In this document: positions 1 through 12,800 of the stretch, piece after piece
How the letters are laid out: every line of letters starts with the position of its first letter
How positions within the stretch are numbered: the first letter of the stretch is position 1
From: Antedon bifida
Taxonomy: Eukaryota; Echinodermata; Crinoidea; Comatulida; Antedonidae
DNA length: 64,000 nucleotides
Assembly: GCA_963402885.1 (NCBI GenBank)
Contig: OY727100.1
Coordinates: forward strand, 5,009,501-5,073,500
Direction of reading: 5' to 3'
The notes under the pieces: generated by a model
Databases searched by the model: none
What the model was told of the DNA's origin: nothing
The model's input: the letters and a program-made list of their open reading frames with translations, nothing else
Position numbers and translations under genes: made by a program

Positions 1-495
1 TGATTTCGATCAAATAAATGATGAAAGGCTAGGTGACAGGTTAGCCATTCGAAAATGCAGCGCTGGGATTTTGGCCGCAAAGTAACAAACATTTACAGAC
101 AATGAGTATCCTTGTTTTCGAACGTGCAACAGCCTCGCATTGCATACACAACATTCTCAAAGGTTTATCCAAAAAACTGAGCCAAATTGTTATGTTACAG
201 TGCAGCATCATACTGGACGGCTCAAGTGATCCGAAATCATATTTTATATTTGCATTTTATTCATAATACTTTATATTGTAAGCCGTATAGTTTATTAATG
301 AAGTGCGGTATGGACACAATCGTTGCCAAAAGCGGTTAACAATTTATGGTTAACAATTTATTTATAATGATAGTATCCATTGTTTGTTGCTAAAGCAATG
401 TATGTTTTTTTATAATTTCTTTTCACACCATAATCGCATTCACATATTATTTACCTGCAAAACAAAATTGTTTGGTAATAATAAATATAACGTAC
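1..495. other. Intron of the modular protease gene, left edge
   Basis: AT-rich non-coding sequence after the last donor. No module exon, RNA gene or clear repeat is recognised here. Confidence 0.5.
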
Positions 496-842
496 ATTCA
501 TAACAGCCAAGCTCATCTGACCAGTCACCACACTCGTTCATTCCATCACAGGCCAATGAGGAATTATTTAGACACAAACCGTTAGAACATCTCTTCGTGG
601 TACAATCTGGAGAACAACATTGATCTATGATTTTGTGAACTTTAAATGGTAAGAAAAAACCCAAATGCGAATATTTTTGTAATATGGGATCGACACCAAA
701 ATAATACATTTCGAATTATATCGACAAGACAACAAATATTTACCGCAGGACTCCAGTTCATCCGATAAATCTTTACAATCCACATGTCCATTACACACAT
801 AATCTATTGAAATGATTTCACCATTGCCACATACAAAGTGAT
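496..842 (-). CDS. LDLa modules 8 (four-Cys) and 9 (six-Cys), last exons in view
   Basis: Exon 842-744 is a four-Cys LDLa ([24 protein letters not shown]). Exon 606-496 is a full LDLa ending [13 protein letters not shown], with a GTACGT donor. The pair mirrors modules 3 and 4, which precede the trypsin exons. More coding exons, probably a second protease domain, are expected to the left of the window. Confidence 0.8.
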
Positions 843-3800
843 CTGAATAGTAAAAGAAACAACAACAAAGATGGTTAGTACATTGACCATTTTCTCACCA
901 ATCTATGGCTGCTTGAAATTCAATTGAAAATGGAAAGCATACATACTGTGAGTCGGGTTGGTGAACATCCGTCAACTTTAGGGCGCTAAACGTACGCGAG
1001 TCTTAATAGATAGATAGGTAAACTTGGGGCGTTATATTATTAAATTCAAAGTTCCTGAGTTGTCCAAATCACGTTAACTTGAAGGCGCTAATAATTATAT
1101 AAAATTCTTGTTTTTTAAAATACGTCAGCTTGAATGTGCTGAGCTAATCCAAAATACGCGAGTCTGTCCAAAATGCGTAGATCATTCAGGGTAAATAAGG
1201 ACAGTTTACTTTCAAACGAAATAAATTACATAAAATGAAGCATAGACGTTTTATTATTTGTTATCCATTTATTAACTACACTAATAATGTAATCAAGTCT
1301 ATACAATGTACGATGGTACCATACATAATGTATTTTTTTATATATTTGTATGGTATTATTTTGGGTACTGGTACATTGTACTAATTACGTGAAGGAATAT
1401 ATGATTACATTATTAGGGTTGATGAATATCAGTCCAAAATACGCCATTCTTTCCACAATACGTCAACTTGAGAGCGTTATTAATCTATAATACGTCAATA
1501 AATACTGTTAGGCCCTAACTATAATCTGTTTTGTAACTAGTTTAAACCTAATCGGCCCCACGTCAAGTCGGCCCAAAGTCAACTCGACCCCAAGTCAAGT
1601 CGGCCTCAAGTCAACTCGGCCTCACATCATCTCGGCCTCAAGCCAGTACACACGAATTAGCATGTAGTACACACGAATTAGCATGTAGTACACACGAATT
1701 AGCATGTAGTACACACGAATTAGCATGTAGTACACACGAATTAGCATGTAGTACACACGAATTAGCATGTAGTACACACGAATTAGCATGTAGTACACAC
1801 GAATTAGCATGCAGTACACACGAATTAGCATGCATTACACACATACAGTACCAATCATAATGCAACACACACCAATCACCACACAGCACATCAATCGTCA
1901 TGCAGTACACCAATTACAATGCAGTAAAATATTGCGCAATTATTATTATTATTACCGCAACCTATCGACAAAATTGAATATCAGACGTTTATTAGACGAC
2001 AGAATCAGTCTATTTCTACCGAATCGGGGCGAGAGACGATTTGGTCAAATTTGTAGGCCGAAATATAACCAGTGTAAAATAGATGGGGTGTATTTAGTTC
2101 CCGGAAAATGCATCAAATTGCCTACGTTGTATCTGTTCCACATACCGAGAATTCAATCGCTGGTCTAACAACTGAACGGTAGAAGGATAAACCGAGTGAC
2201 ACATTACTTAATAACTGCATAAACGTGGTTCTGCCATAAGAGGTTGTTTCAGATTATGATGCCTAGTAGTTTCTAGTACGGCAGCTATATTAATGTTATG
2301 TATTTGAAATGGTGGGAACGAGGAATGTGTACGTTTACATTTGTAATTGATGTGTACGGTACTGTATAGTGTTTGGTGTATATACTGCATGACGATTTGT
2401 GTGCACTGCATGATAAATGTGAACTGTTTTAAATGCATTGAAACTCGAAGACAACAATTATTGTTTGACCACCCTAAACCAATTTCTGAATTCAAATTTT
2501 CTGAACTTCAAACTGCATATAAAGCTATTAAGAGTAATTGTTTTAGTTAGGACTATACTTTAGTGTCTAAACGAGTGAGAGAAGTGTGGCATAGACGATG
2601 TCGGTAAAAATAATAAAAATAACGCACATACCATTACGATTTACTGCCGTTACTGTTGCATTAAATCCCCTGTCTCTGTTGTGTGTGAATAGAGTTATCC
2701 ACATTGTCCTGTTGTTGGAAATTATTGAATGAATGTTTGATCCTGTAAAACTATAGTCATAACTGTTTTCCGCAAATCCAATACGCAAATAATCCGACTC
2801 CATTTGAAAATCGTTGAATTGAAGAAGAATTACGAAATCTGAAGAGGTGGTTATCTGCCATTGGCAATTTAAATAGCTATAGTAATCATTTGGATAATTT
2901 GGAGACCAAAATAATTGTGAAATGTCTGCTTCCTGCAGTGATATCTCAGTAAGACCACATTCTGAAATAAGTAAAATTAATTTAATTTTTTATTTAAAAA
3001 AAACAATATTGTCCATCAAATTTTGTTTTTTTTTATACTGGCTGGATTAAGTTCCTAAATTATCGGATGTAGTTCATACTAATTGGTACTAACATTGATC
3101 ACAGTGAAACAAAATTGTTGTGGTCAAATTTAATTAATTTGAAATGATAAAACTTGAATAGCACTAGTTCCTCAATTGTACGCATGTGCACCAGACATCC
3201 AATTGATACGCCTTCATCTTCAGTATTAATATTCACGAAGCGGGATCTCCGAAGAGATACTTTCATAACAGGCAAAGAACATTAATTCTAAACCTATATA
3301 GGCTATATACGGAGTGATTATTCATAATTTAACTGATAGTAATTACTTAGTTTAGGTTATGAAAAGGCAAATGAAAATGTAATGAATGATTGTTTAATTA
3401 AGATTTATCATACCATCACAGTTCAATTCGTCTTCATCACGTAAGCATTCGCTGCGAAGAGAACAAACAAGTGACTCGTCTAAACAGGAACCATCATTAC
3501 AAAAAAAATCGCAATCTAAATTAAATAAAAACATAAATATAAATATAATCACATAATTTGTATTCAATATAAATATAAAGTGACAAATATGCAAAAACTT
3601 CAAAACGATAGAAACAAAAAATGGTATTTTTCTCATTTTCTCCCGATTACTTAAATCATGTTTCTTAACTTTGCCATTCTATATTAAGCTCTATTCTGCC
3701 ATGTATCTACCAATGTGTCTATTGGCAGCAACAATATATTCATATACATTGGTACTGTATTCTAATTATTTACACTTTATGTTGTATTTAAATATAAAAT

Positions 3801-6800
3801 CGTTGTAGCTTAAAAAACTCCCATCTGCATACAAAAACGCTTCTTAAATCAACTATCATAGTATACGGTACTGTTCTTTTGTTTATCTTAATGTAATTAT
3901 TTCTCCATAGGGATTAACTTAAAATTCCATTTAAATCTAAATTAGCTAAGTTATGTCAATTCAGCCCAGGAATTCAATATATCCATCGAGAAGGGGTTGC
4001 TAAACCTTTTTAAAACATCAAAATGGATGGAGAGGACCCATAGTAAAAAATTTAACAGGATGTCTTAACAAAAGTATTACTCCCCTCATCAATGCTACAT
4101 ACACGTCCTTTAACCAAACCATGGCATAGGTGTTTAGCACCTGTTTGGTCTTTCCTTGCCTTTTATATTTGTTTTATCTTTTTCTTTGTATTGAATATGG
4201 CAGAAATTGAATAAATAAATATGGTTTTTTAACTACTGTATAGGCTAACACATGAGTTTGCATACATAGCAGAACATGCATTGGGAGGAGTAAATTCACT
4301 CTACCCTGATTAGAACCAATGAAATCACCATTATATATCACTGTTTCGTTAACCAAATAGTAAGAATACAATCAAGTGTGTTATAGTAACGATGTTTTGT
4401 TTCATACCTATTTTAATTAGTGTTCGTAATAGTATGTACCTATTTCCTTCCATAGAGGGAATTACAGAAAATGGTTAAGTTCGGGAAAGTGTAGAGTAGA
4501 GTAATTGAAGAAAACAAATTCATGCTATCGTAGACCGGTTGCGTATTAATAAGATTAAAATATTGATAGATGCCATATACGTGATTATTCCAGTATTTCA
4601 AAATATCTTTAAAAATATCAAAAGGCACTTACCATTTCGACTTAGTGCTCTTACTGTTGCATTAAACCCTCTATCTTGACTACTGTAACTGTAAGTGTAC
4701 AGATATAGCCACATTATCTGACTGTTAAATATGATAGAATGAACGTTTGAGCTGGTAAACCTATAGTCGTAACTGTTTTCTTCAAAACCAATACTCAAGG
4801 AATCATAGTATGCTAGTTCAAAGTCGTTGAACTCAAGAAGAATTGCGAAATCTGAAGAGGCATTTACTAGCCAGTGACACCGTAAATTTCTGTAGTAATT
4901 ATTCGGATAATTCGGAGACAAAATGAAATGAACGTCTTCAATATTGTCAATGAATATGTCAGTATCACATTCTGTAAAAAAGGAAAATAAAATCCTTAAA
5001 GGTTTCAAACGAATAATTGAATTGATGCTTACTAAAAATATATAATGTAATTATTATGTGCGTAAAATCGAGTGACTCTGTTCCGCCGTACCAAACAATA
5101 CCATGAGAACCCCAGTGGTCTAATGGTTAGGAAATCTGCATATCAAGTAGAAGGTTCCGGTTTTGAATCTCAGTTGGGGCGACTTTTTGTCATTCTCACA
5201 GATTTCCCCATATTTATATAAATTTTAGTAGATAACAGGGTGGTTTAGAATTAATGTTCTGTGCCTGATGTGTTTAAATAATTGAAGAGATTCAGGTTCA
5301 GTGGTGAATTTTCGGCTTAATATTTATAATATATACGGTATATTTATGACATTGTCTTTGTCACTCTTTAATTGTTGGTGACGTCATCATCGCTAAAATA
5401 AGTGTTTCATTAAGTTTAATCAGCATTATAGGTGTAATGTTACTATGGTTAACTTTACCAAATTCATTTAAAACATGGTCGATTTAATTTGTTTTAGGCT
5501 AATTAAGACTTAATTTTGTCTTTATTAAGAAGATCTCTTTGTTTTAGTTAAGGTCTAATTGGTCCAATTTTGCTTTATTTATCAAGATCCCGCTTGCTTT
5601 AGTTTAGAAGATCTCTTAATTCAAATCTAATAAAAAGCAAAATGTGAATTTATCAATTGAGAGTTAGTTATCTTACCGCAGTCTAATTCGTCTTCATGAT
5701 ATAAACAGTCGCTTTTACCATTACAAACAAGTGACTCGTCTAAACAAGAACCGTCATTGCAGTAAAAGTAACAATCTATATTAAATTGAAATAACGTAGT
5801 ATTTGTTCTGTAATATAATTATTAGGCAAGTATAATATAATCATAATGTATTTAGCTAGACATGAGAATGAATGAAATACACTAACATTTTATCATCATT
5901 ATTAATTTATTCAAATAATTACTTACCACCATTTGCACTTTGTTGTATTTAAATATAAAATCCTTGTAGCTTTAAAAACTCACATCTGCATACAAAATCC
6001 AGTTCCCTTCTTAAACCATCTATCATAGTAGTGTTCTTTTGTATATCTTAATGTAATCATTTCTCCATAGGGATTAACTTAAAATTCATTTAAATCTAAA
6101 TTAGCATTGCTAAGTTAAATGTCAATTTAAATATCAAAGGCACTTACCATTTCGACTTAGTGCTCTTACTGTTGCATTAAACCCTCTATCTTGACTACTG
6201 TAACTGTAAGTGTACAGATATAGCCACATTATCTGACTGTTAAATATGATAGAATGAACGTTTGAGCTGGTAAACCTATAGTCATAACTGTTTTCTTCAA
6301 AACCAATACTCAAGGAATCATAGTATCCTAGTTCAAAGTCGTTGAACTCAAGAAGAATTGCGAAATCTGAAGAGGCATTTACTAGCCAGTGACACCGTAA
6401 ATTTCTGTAGTAATTATTCGGATAATTCGGAGACAAAATGAAATGAACGTCTTCAATATTGTCAATGAATATGTCAGTATCACATTCTGTAAAAATGGAA
6501 AATAAAATCCTTAAAGGTTTCAAACGAATAACTGAATTGATGCTTACTAAAAATATATAATGTAGATATTATGTGCGTAAAATTGAGGGACTCTGTTCCG
6601 CCGCACCAATCAACCAGTCGCTATCCAATCGAATTTGAACAATACCATGAAAACCTCAGTGGTCTAATGATTAGGAAATCTTCATATCAAGTAGAAGGTT
6701 CCGGGTTTGAATCTCGGTTGGGGCGACTTTTTGTCATTCTCAGATTTCCCCATATTTATTTAAATTTCAGTATATATATATATATATATATCAAGCAGGC

Positions 6801-9800
6801 GGTCTGAGTTCGAGTCTCGGTTGGGGCGGCTTTTTCTCATTCTCACAGATTTCCTCATCTTTATCGTTTCAAATTAATTAATTAAATTTCAGTATATCAC
6901 CGGGCGGTTTAGAATTAATGTTCTTTGCCTGTTGTGTTTATATATAAAAGTATCTCTTCGGAGATCCCGCCTCGTGAATAAAAATACTGAAAGATGAGGG
7001 CGTATCAATTTGATCTCTGTTGCGCGTGCGTACAACTGAGGACTAGTGCTGTTCCGCCGTACCACGCCGAGAATGTTAAAGAGTCGCTATCCAATCGAGC
7101 TTGAACAATACCATGAAAGCCCCAGTGGTCTAATGGTTAGGACATCTGCATATCAAGCAGGCGGTCCGAGTTCGAGTCTCGGTTGGGGCGACTTTTTCTC
7201 ATTCTCACAGATTTCCTCATCTTTATCGTTTCAAATTAATTAATTAAATTTCAGTATATCACCGGGCGGTTTCGAATTAATGTTCATTGCCTAATGTGTT
7301 TATATATATAAAAGTATCTCTTCGGAGATCCCGCCTCGTGAACAAAAATACTGAAAGATGAGGGCGTATCAATTTGATCTCTGTTGCGCGTGCGTACAAC
7401 TGAGGACTAGTGCTGTTCCGCCGTACCACGCCGAGAATGTTAAAGAGTCGCTATCCAATCGAGCTTGAACAATACCATGAAAGCCCCAGTGGTCTAATGG
7501 TTAGGACATCTGCATATCAAGCAGGCGGTCCGAGTTCGAGTCTCGGTTGGGGCGACTTTTTCTCATTCTCACAGATTTCCTCATCTTTATCGTTTCAAAT
7601 TAATTAATTAAATTTCAGTATATCACCGGGCGGTTTCGAATTAATGTTCATTGCCTAATGTGTTTATATATATAAAAGTATCTCTTCGGAGATCCCGCCT
7701 CGTGAACAAAAATACTGAAAGATGAGGGCGTATCAATTTGATCTCTGTTGCGCGTGCGTACAACTGAGGACTAGTGCTGTTCCGCCGTACCACGCCGAGA
7801 ATGTTAAAGAGTCGCTATCCAATCGAGCTTGAACAATACCATGAAAGCCCCAGTGGTCTAATGGTTAGGACATCTGCATATCAAGCAGGCGGTCCGAGTT
7901 CGAGTCTCGGTTGGGGCGACTTTTTCTCATTCTCACAGATTTCCTCATCTTTATCGTTGCAAATTAATTAATTAAATTTCAGTATATCACCGGGCGGTTT
8001 CGAATTAATGTTCATTGCCTAATGTGTTTATATATATAAAAGTATCTCTTCGGAGATCCCGCCTCGTGAACAAAAATACTGAAAGATGAGGGCGTATCAA
8101 TTTGATCTCTGTTGCGCGTGCGTACAACTGAGGACTAGTGCTGTTCCGCCGTACCACGCCGAGAGTCGCTATCCAATCGAGCTTGAACAATACCATGAAA
8201 GCCCCAGTGGTCTAATGGTTAGGACATCTGCATATCAAGCAGGCGGTCCGAGTTCGAGTCTCGGTTGGGGCGACTTTTTCTCATTCTCACAGATTTCCTC
8301 ATCTTTATCGTTTCAAATTAATTAATTAAATTTCAGTATATCACCGGGCGGTTTCGAATTAATGTTCATTGCCTAATGTGTTTATATATATAAAAGTATC
8401 TCTTCGGAGATCCCGCCTCGTGAACAAAAATACTGAAAGATGAGGGCGTATCAATTTGATCTCTGTTGCGCGTGCGTACAACTGAGGACTAGTGCTGTTC
8501 CGCCATACCACGCCGAGAATGTTAAAGAGTCGCTATCCAATCGAGCTTGAACAATACCATGAAAGCCCCAGTGGTCTAATGGTTAGGACATCTGCATATC
8601 AAGCAGGCGGTCCGAGTTCGAGTCTCGGTTGGGGCGACTTTTTCTCATTCTCACAGATTTCCTCATCTTTATCGTTTCAAATTAATTAATTAAATTTCAG
8701 TATATCACCGGGCGGTTTCGAATTAATGTTCATTGCCTAATGTGTGTGTATATATATATATATAGAATTAATGTTCTGTGCCTGATGTGTTTTTATATAA
8801 CACCTAAATAAATTCCTGTCATTTGATTGGACGAATGTGGGTCACATGGCGTGCAATAGTATGCACTATTAAACGATCGTTTAATAGTACTTTTTTTAAA
8901 AACATTTTTGTGTACGAAAAAAAAAACGTTTCGCGGATGAAAAAAAAATTATACAAATTACTGTGAAATACAACAACGCCACCTGTCGCCTGGCCTCAGT
9001 TTCGTTTGTAAACACCAGCAGCAGATTTTTGTGTACGATTTGGAGATATATAGATGTACTAATTTCATTTAAAAAGGCATTTAAATTGGCTTTACATCGT
9101 TTTTAGGATTTTGATTAATTAATGGGGACATTCCTACAAGACGTGGAATCGTCGGAAAAAACATAATTAGCCTATATATGATTTCAGTTGCCTGTCGAAG
9201 TTTCGTATTGCTGTCTTTCAGCCTAGGCCTAGCTAGTAGGCCTAGGCCTGTTAGTATTAGGCTTAGTCTCGGCGTTTTAGCCTTGGTAGGCCTAGGATTG
9301 TTTGGTCGTTTGTTGAAATAATTAACACTACAGTAGGTGCGTTTATAAAATCCATATAAATAATAATATTTAATAATAATTATTAAAAACCAAATGTTAC
9401 TGTTTTAATCAATGTGAATCAAATGTAGGCCTACATCATCCATTCAACAATACATTTAAAATACATAACAAAGGAAAAATACAAACAATTGGAATATTAA
9501 AATTGATTAATACCAAAGTGAATGGATGCAAGGACTACCCATAAAATCGACATTTCAATTTATTTCCAATGGGGTCCATTGCAAGAGAAATTGGATGTGA
9601 AAGTGAACAAGGATCATAAGAAAAGCATATGGAAATGTGAAAGACATAGGCCCTAATAAAAAATCACATATAAAATAAACGTAAAATAAAAAATGTACAA
9701 TAAAAAATATATAGGGCCTATATATAAAAAGTGAAGAGCAACAATATCATAAAACCGGAATATATAAAATCAGATAGGAATATAAACGATGAGATACTTT

Positions 9801-12800
9801 CTTAATTTAAATTTAAAAATAGATTGATTATTGATGGATTTTAGATTATTGATGGATTTTAGATCATTGGGAACCTTTTCTTTGATTCAAATGACACGAA
9901 TCTATTTAGATGTTATATAAAACAAATAATGAATGTTTTATATTCGTGTAATGGTCCTCATCATGGTGAAATTTCGGCTTAATATTTATAATATATACAG
10001 TATATTTATGACATTGTCTTTGTCACTCTTTAATTGTTGGTGACGTCATCATCTCTAAAATAAGTGTTTAATTAAGGTTTAATTATAGGAGTAATGTTAC
10101 AATAGTTAACTTTACCAAATTCATTTAAAACATGGTCGATTTAATTTGTTTTAATTAAGACTTAATTTGTCTTTATTAAGAAGATCTCTTTGTTTTAGTT
10201 AAGGTCTAATTGGTCCAATTTTGCTTGCTTTAGTTTAGAAGATATCTTCATTCAAATCTAATAAAAAGTATGTGATTTTATCAATTGAGAGTTAGTTATC
10301 TTACCGCAGTTTAATTCGTCTTCATGATATAAACATTCGCTTTTACCATTACAAACGAGTGACTCGTCTAAACAAGAACCGTCATTGCAGTAAAAGTAAC
10401 AATCTATATTAAATTGAAATAACGTAGTATTTGTTATGCAATATAATTATTAGGCAAGTATAATATAATCATAATGTATTTAGCTAGACATAAGAATGAA
10501 TGAAATACACTAACATCTATCATCATTATGAGAAATATTAATTTGTTGGATGCCCCCTTGTGTAAAACTAATCGTTGGAAAGCTCTACCATCCCTAACAT
10601 TATTGATAGAATGAATGAAGCTTCTAAAACTAAAACTTTGTAGGTTTACAACATTAATAATAATGAATGAACGAATTAATGAATACCGCATGCCTTGGTT
10701 TATGACTGAATCTGGGTCTTTTGGCATTTTAACGACTTTTATAACTATTTTTAATGATTTGATTCACTGTGTACTTTTATATATAATATTGTTGTTAGAT
10801 TCTTTTGAATTGTTACTTTGTACGTTGTTTGCAGAATGTTTTAGCTGTTGGCTGCCTTCTGTTTGTACTATTTATGTGTTTTTATGAATAAATACCTACA
10901 TATTAATTTATTCAAAGAATTACTTACCATAATTTACATATGAATCAATGAATTCAATAAAGCTAGAAACTCGTGTGTATGCTGTAATTCCGTCAACATC
11001 ACATGAACCAAAGCTTGCAACACCAGCAACATACCAGGCGTTTTCTTTCTGACATATTAATGGTCCACCTCTGTCACCCTGAAAAGGATTAGCAAAAGGT
11101 TCAGTATAATATGGGGTTGTGGTCCGATTGCTTGAGAGTCCACCATATGACCATGTATACAAATTATCGTTTGTTATTATTTAAACTGAGGAAATAGTGA
11201 GGTACCGATGTAGTGACAGATAATCCAACCAAACGAACGGCGGTAAAGCATAATCCTAGCAGAAAGCACGTAGAAAGCACAGTAAAACTGTATTATAAGT
11301 CCCTGGTATCACGATTTCTTGACCCATTACAACAAAAGTGTGGAAGATGTTATTCTTATTATTTACATCTTGAAATCTGATAAATATGTGAGGTTCATGT
11401 ATTTTGACTTCTCTTCGGCCTTCAACACATTAATATATTAGCTGAAACGTATGGAGGTACCTACCTAAATCAATATTTAGGCCTAACTATCCGTCTAAAT
11501 GATATAAGTCAAAACTAAAAGTAAAATAACATTCGATGGCATTAAACAGGTTCTCCGCAGGGTACTGTTATCGCACCTTTCGTGTTTATATTTTACTGTG
11601 TACAACTCCTTCGTTCTAGTCATTTTTGCCCATTTTTAAAAATTCGCAGATGATGGTTCCTTTGTTGGTTTAATTAAAAAGGGCCAAAAAATAGGCCTAC
11701 ATTATCGTTCTCAAATCATTGACTTTATTGAATACTGGAATAAAAATGTTGATAAAACACACAAATTGAGGCGAAGCATATTGCTTATAAGAAGGCAAAT
11801 CACTTCAATTCAATTAATGGTCTGAATTCTACCCCAGCTCCCATTCGGTGTGGCGTTCCCCGGGGATCTATTTTGGGACCTCTCCTTTTTATTATTTTTA
11901 TTAATGATCTTCCAAATGTTATTACTGATTGCCCTGCTTTTATGTATGCAGATGACACTGCTATCTTCTCTGCATCCAAATCTTCTAATGATTTTGGGAT
12001 TAATCTTCAAAATGATTTTAATAATGTTTTTGAGGCTGAAGGTAAACAAACTCTCCTTATATATTGATAAAACCAAATCTTTATTGTTTGGTTCTCGTGG
12101 GAAATTACATGGTGCAGCTGCTCTTGATATCAAGATTAGGAACTCTGCCATTCAACCTGTTGATAACTTTAAATATCTTGGAGTTTGGTTTGATGTTTGG
12201 TCCATGTGGATAAACTTTTAAAGTAAGCAACCGCATTTTCCTTTTATGTAGACTGCGAAACTATATGACAACAAATCTCTTGATCTACTTTACAAAAGTA
12301 AGGGTCTGTCCGATCGGCAAAAGATGCAGAATAAAGCTGCCCATGTTATTCTCAGGGCGGATCATCGTACCAATTTAATTCGTTTGCATACTTCTCTTGA
12401 TTGGTCTTTTCTTAGAAAAAAGTGACACCCATGTGCTCACTTTTGTAAATAAATGCTTGAGTGAGTCCCTACTCTCCAAAATAGTTTTAATTTAGCTCAC
12501 GATGTTCATAATTATACTACCAGGTTCAGTTCTAATGGTAATTTATTATTACCCAAGGCTAGAACTGAATCTGGTAGAAAAAGATTTATTTTTAGGGGTA
12601 CTCAGATCTGTGATGATGTTGACGGTGGATAATTTGGAACGTAGGGTGTGTGGGGTGTTATTTTATCATTTGTTCTATAGATTTTGTATTTGTATCGCTG
12701 GTTTGTTTTAAATTGTTTTGTAATTTTACTGTTATTGTGTTTTACTGTTCACCCAGTATAACGAACAAATATATACACGTTAACTAGAGCATACTTAGTA

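Larger units (their letters stand above)
6790..8750 (+). repeat. Tandem array of 364-bp units, each with a tRNA-like cloverleaf
   Basis: Five complete units with a period of 364 bp (one is 354 bp after a 10-bp deletion) plus a partial first unit. Units are nearly identical over their whole length. Each has a flank with gtatctcttcggagatcccg, the 72-nt tRNA-like segment, a TTTTT tract, and an AT-rich tail ending in TA repeats. The array lies in the intron between CUB2 and LDLa5, antisense to the protease gene. The near identity implies recent expansion or homogenisation. Confidence 0.92.

Noticed and set aside
1622-1913. Repetitive peptides on the minus strand
   Set aside because: Produced by the 21-bp minisatellite in two frames; no start context or domain.
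7046-8689. Repeated 65-79 codon plus-strand open frames in the 364-bp array
   Set aside because: They run through the tRNA-like segment and repeat exactly with the unit; no domain, and explained as by-products of the tandem array.
11810-12151. 113-codon minus-strand frame
   Set aside because: Antisense to the LINE reverse transcriptase, whose motifs are on the plus strand.
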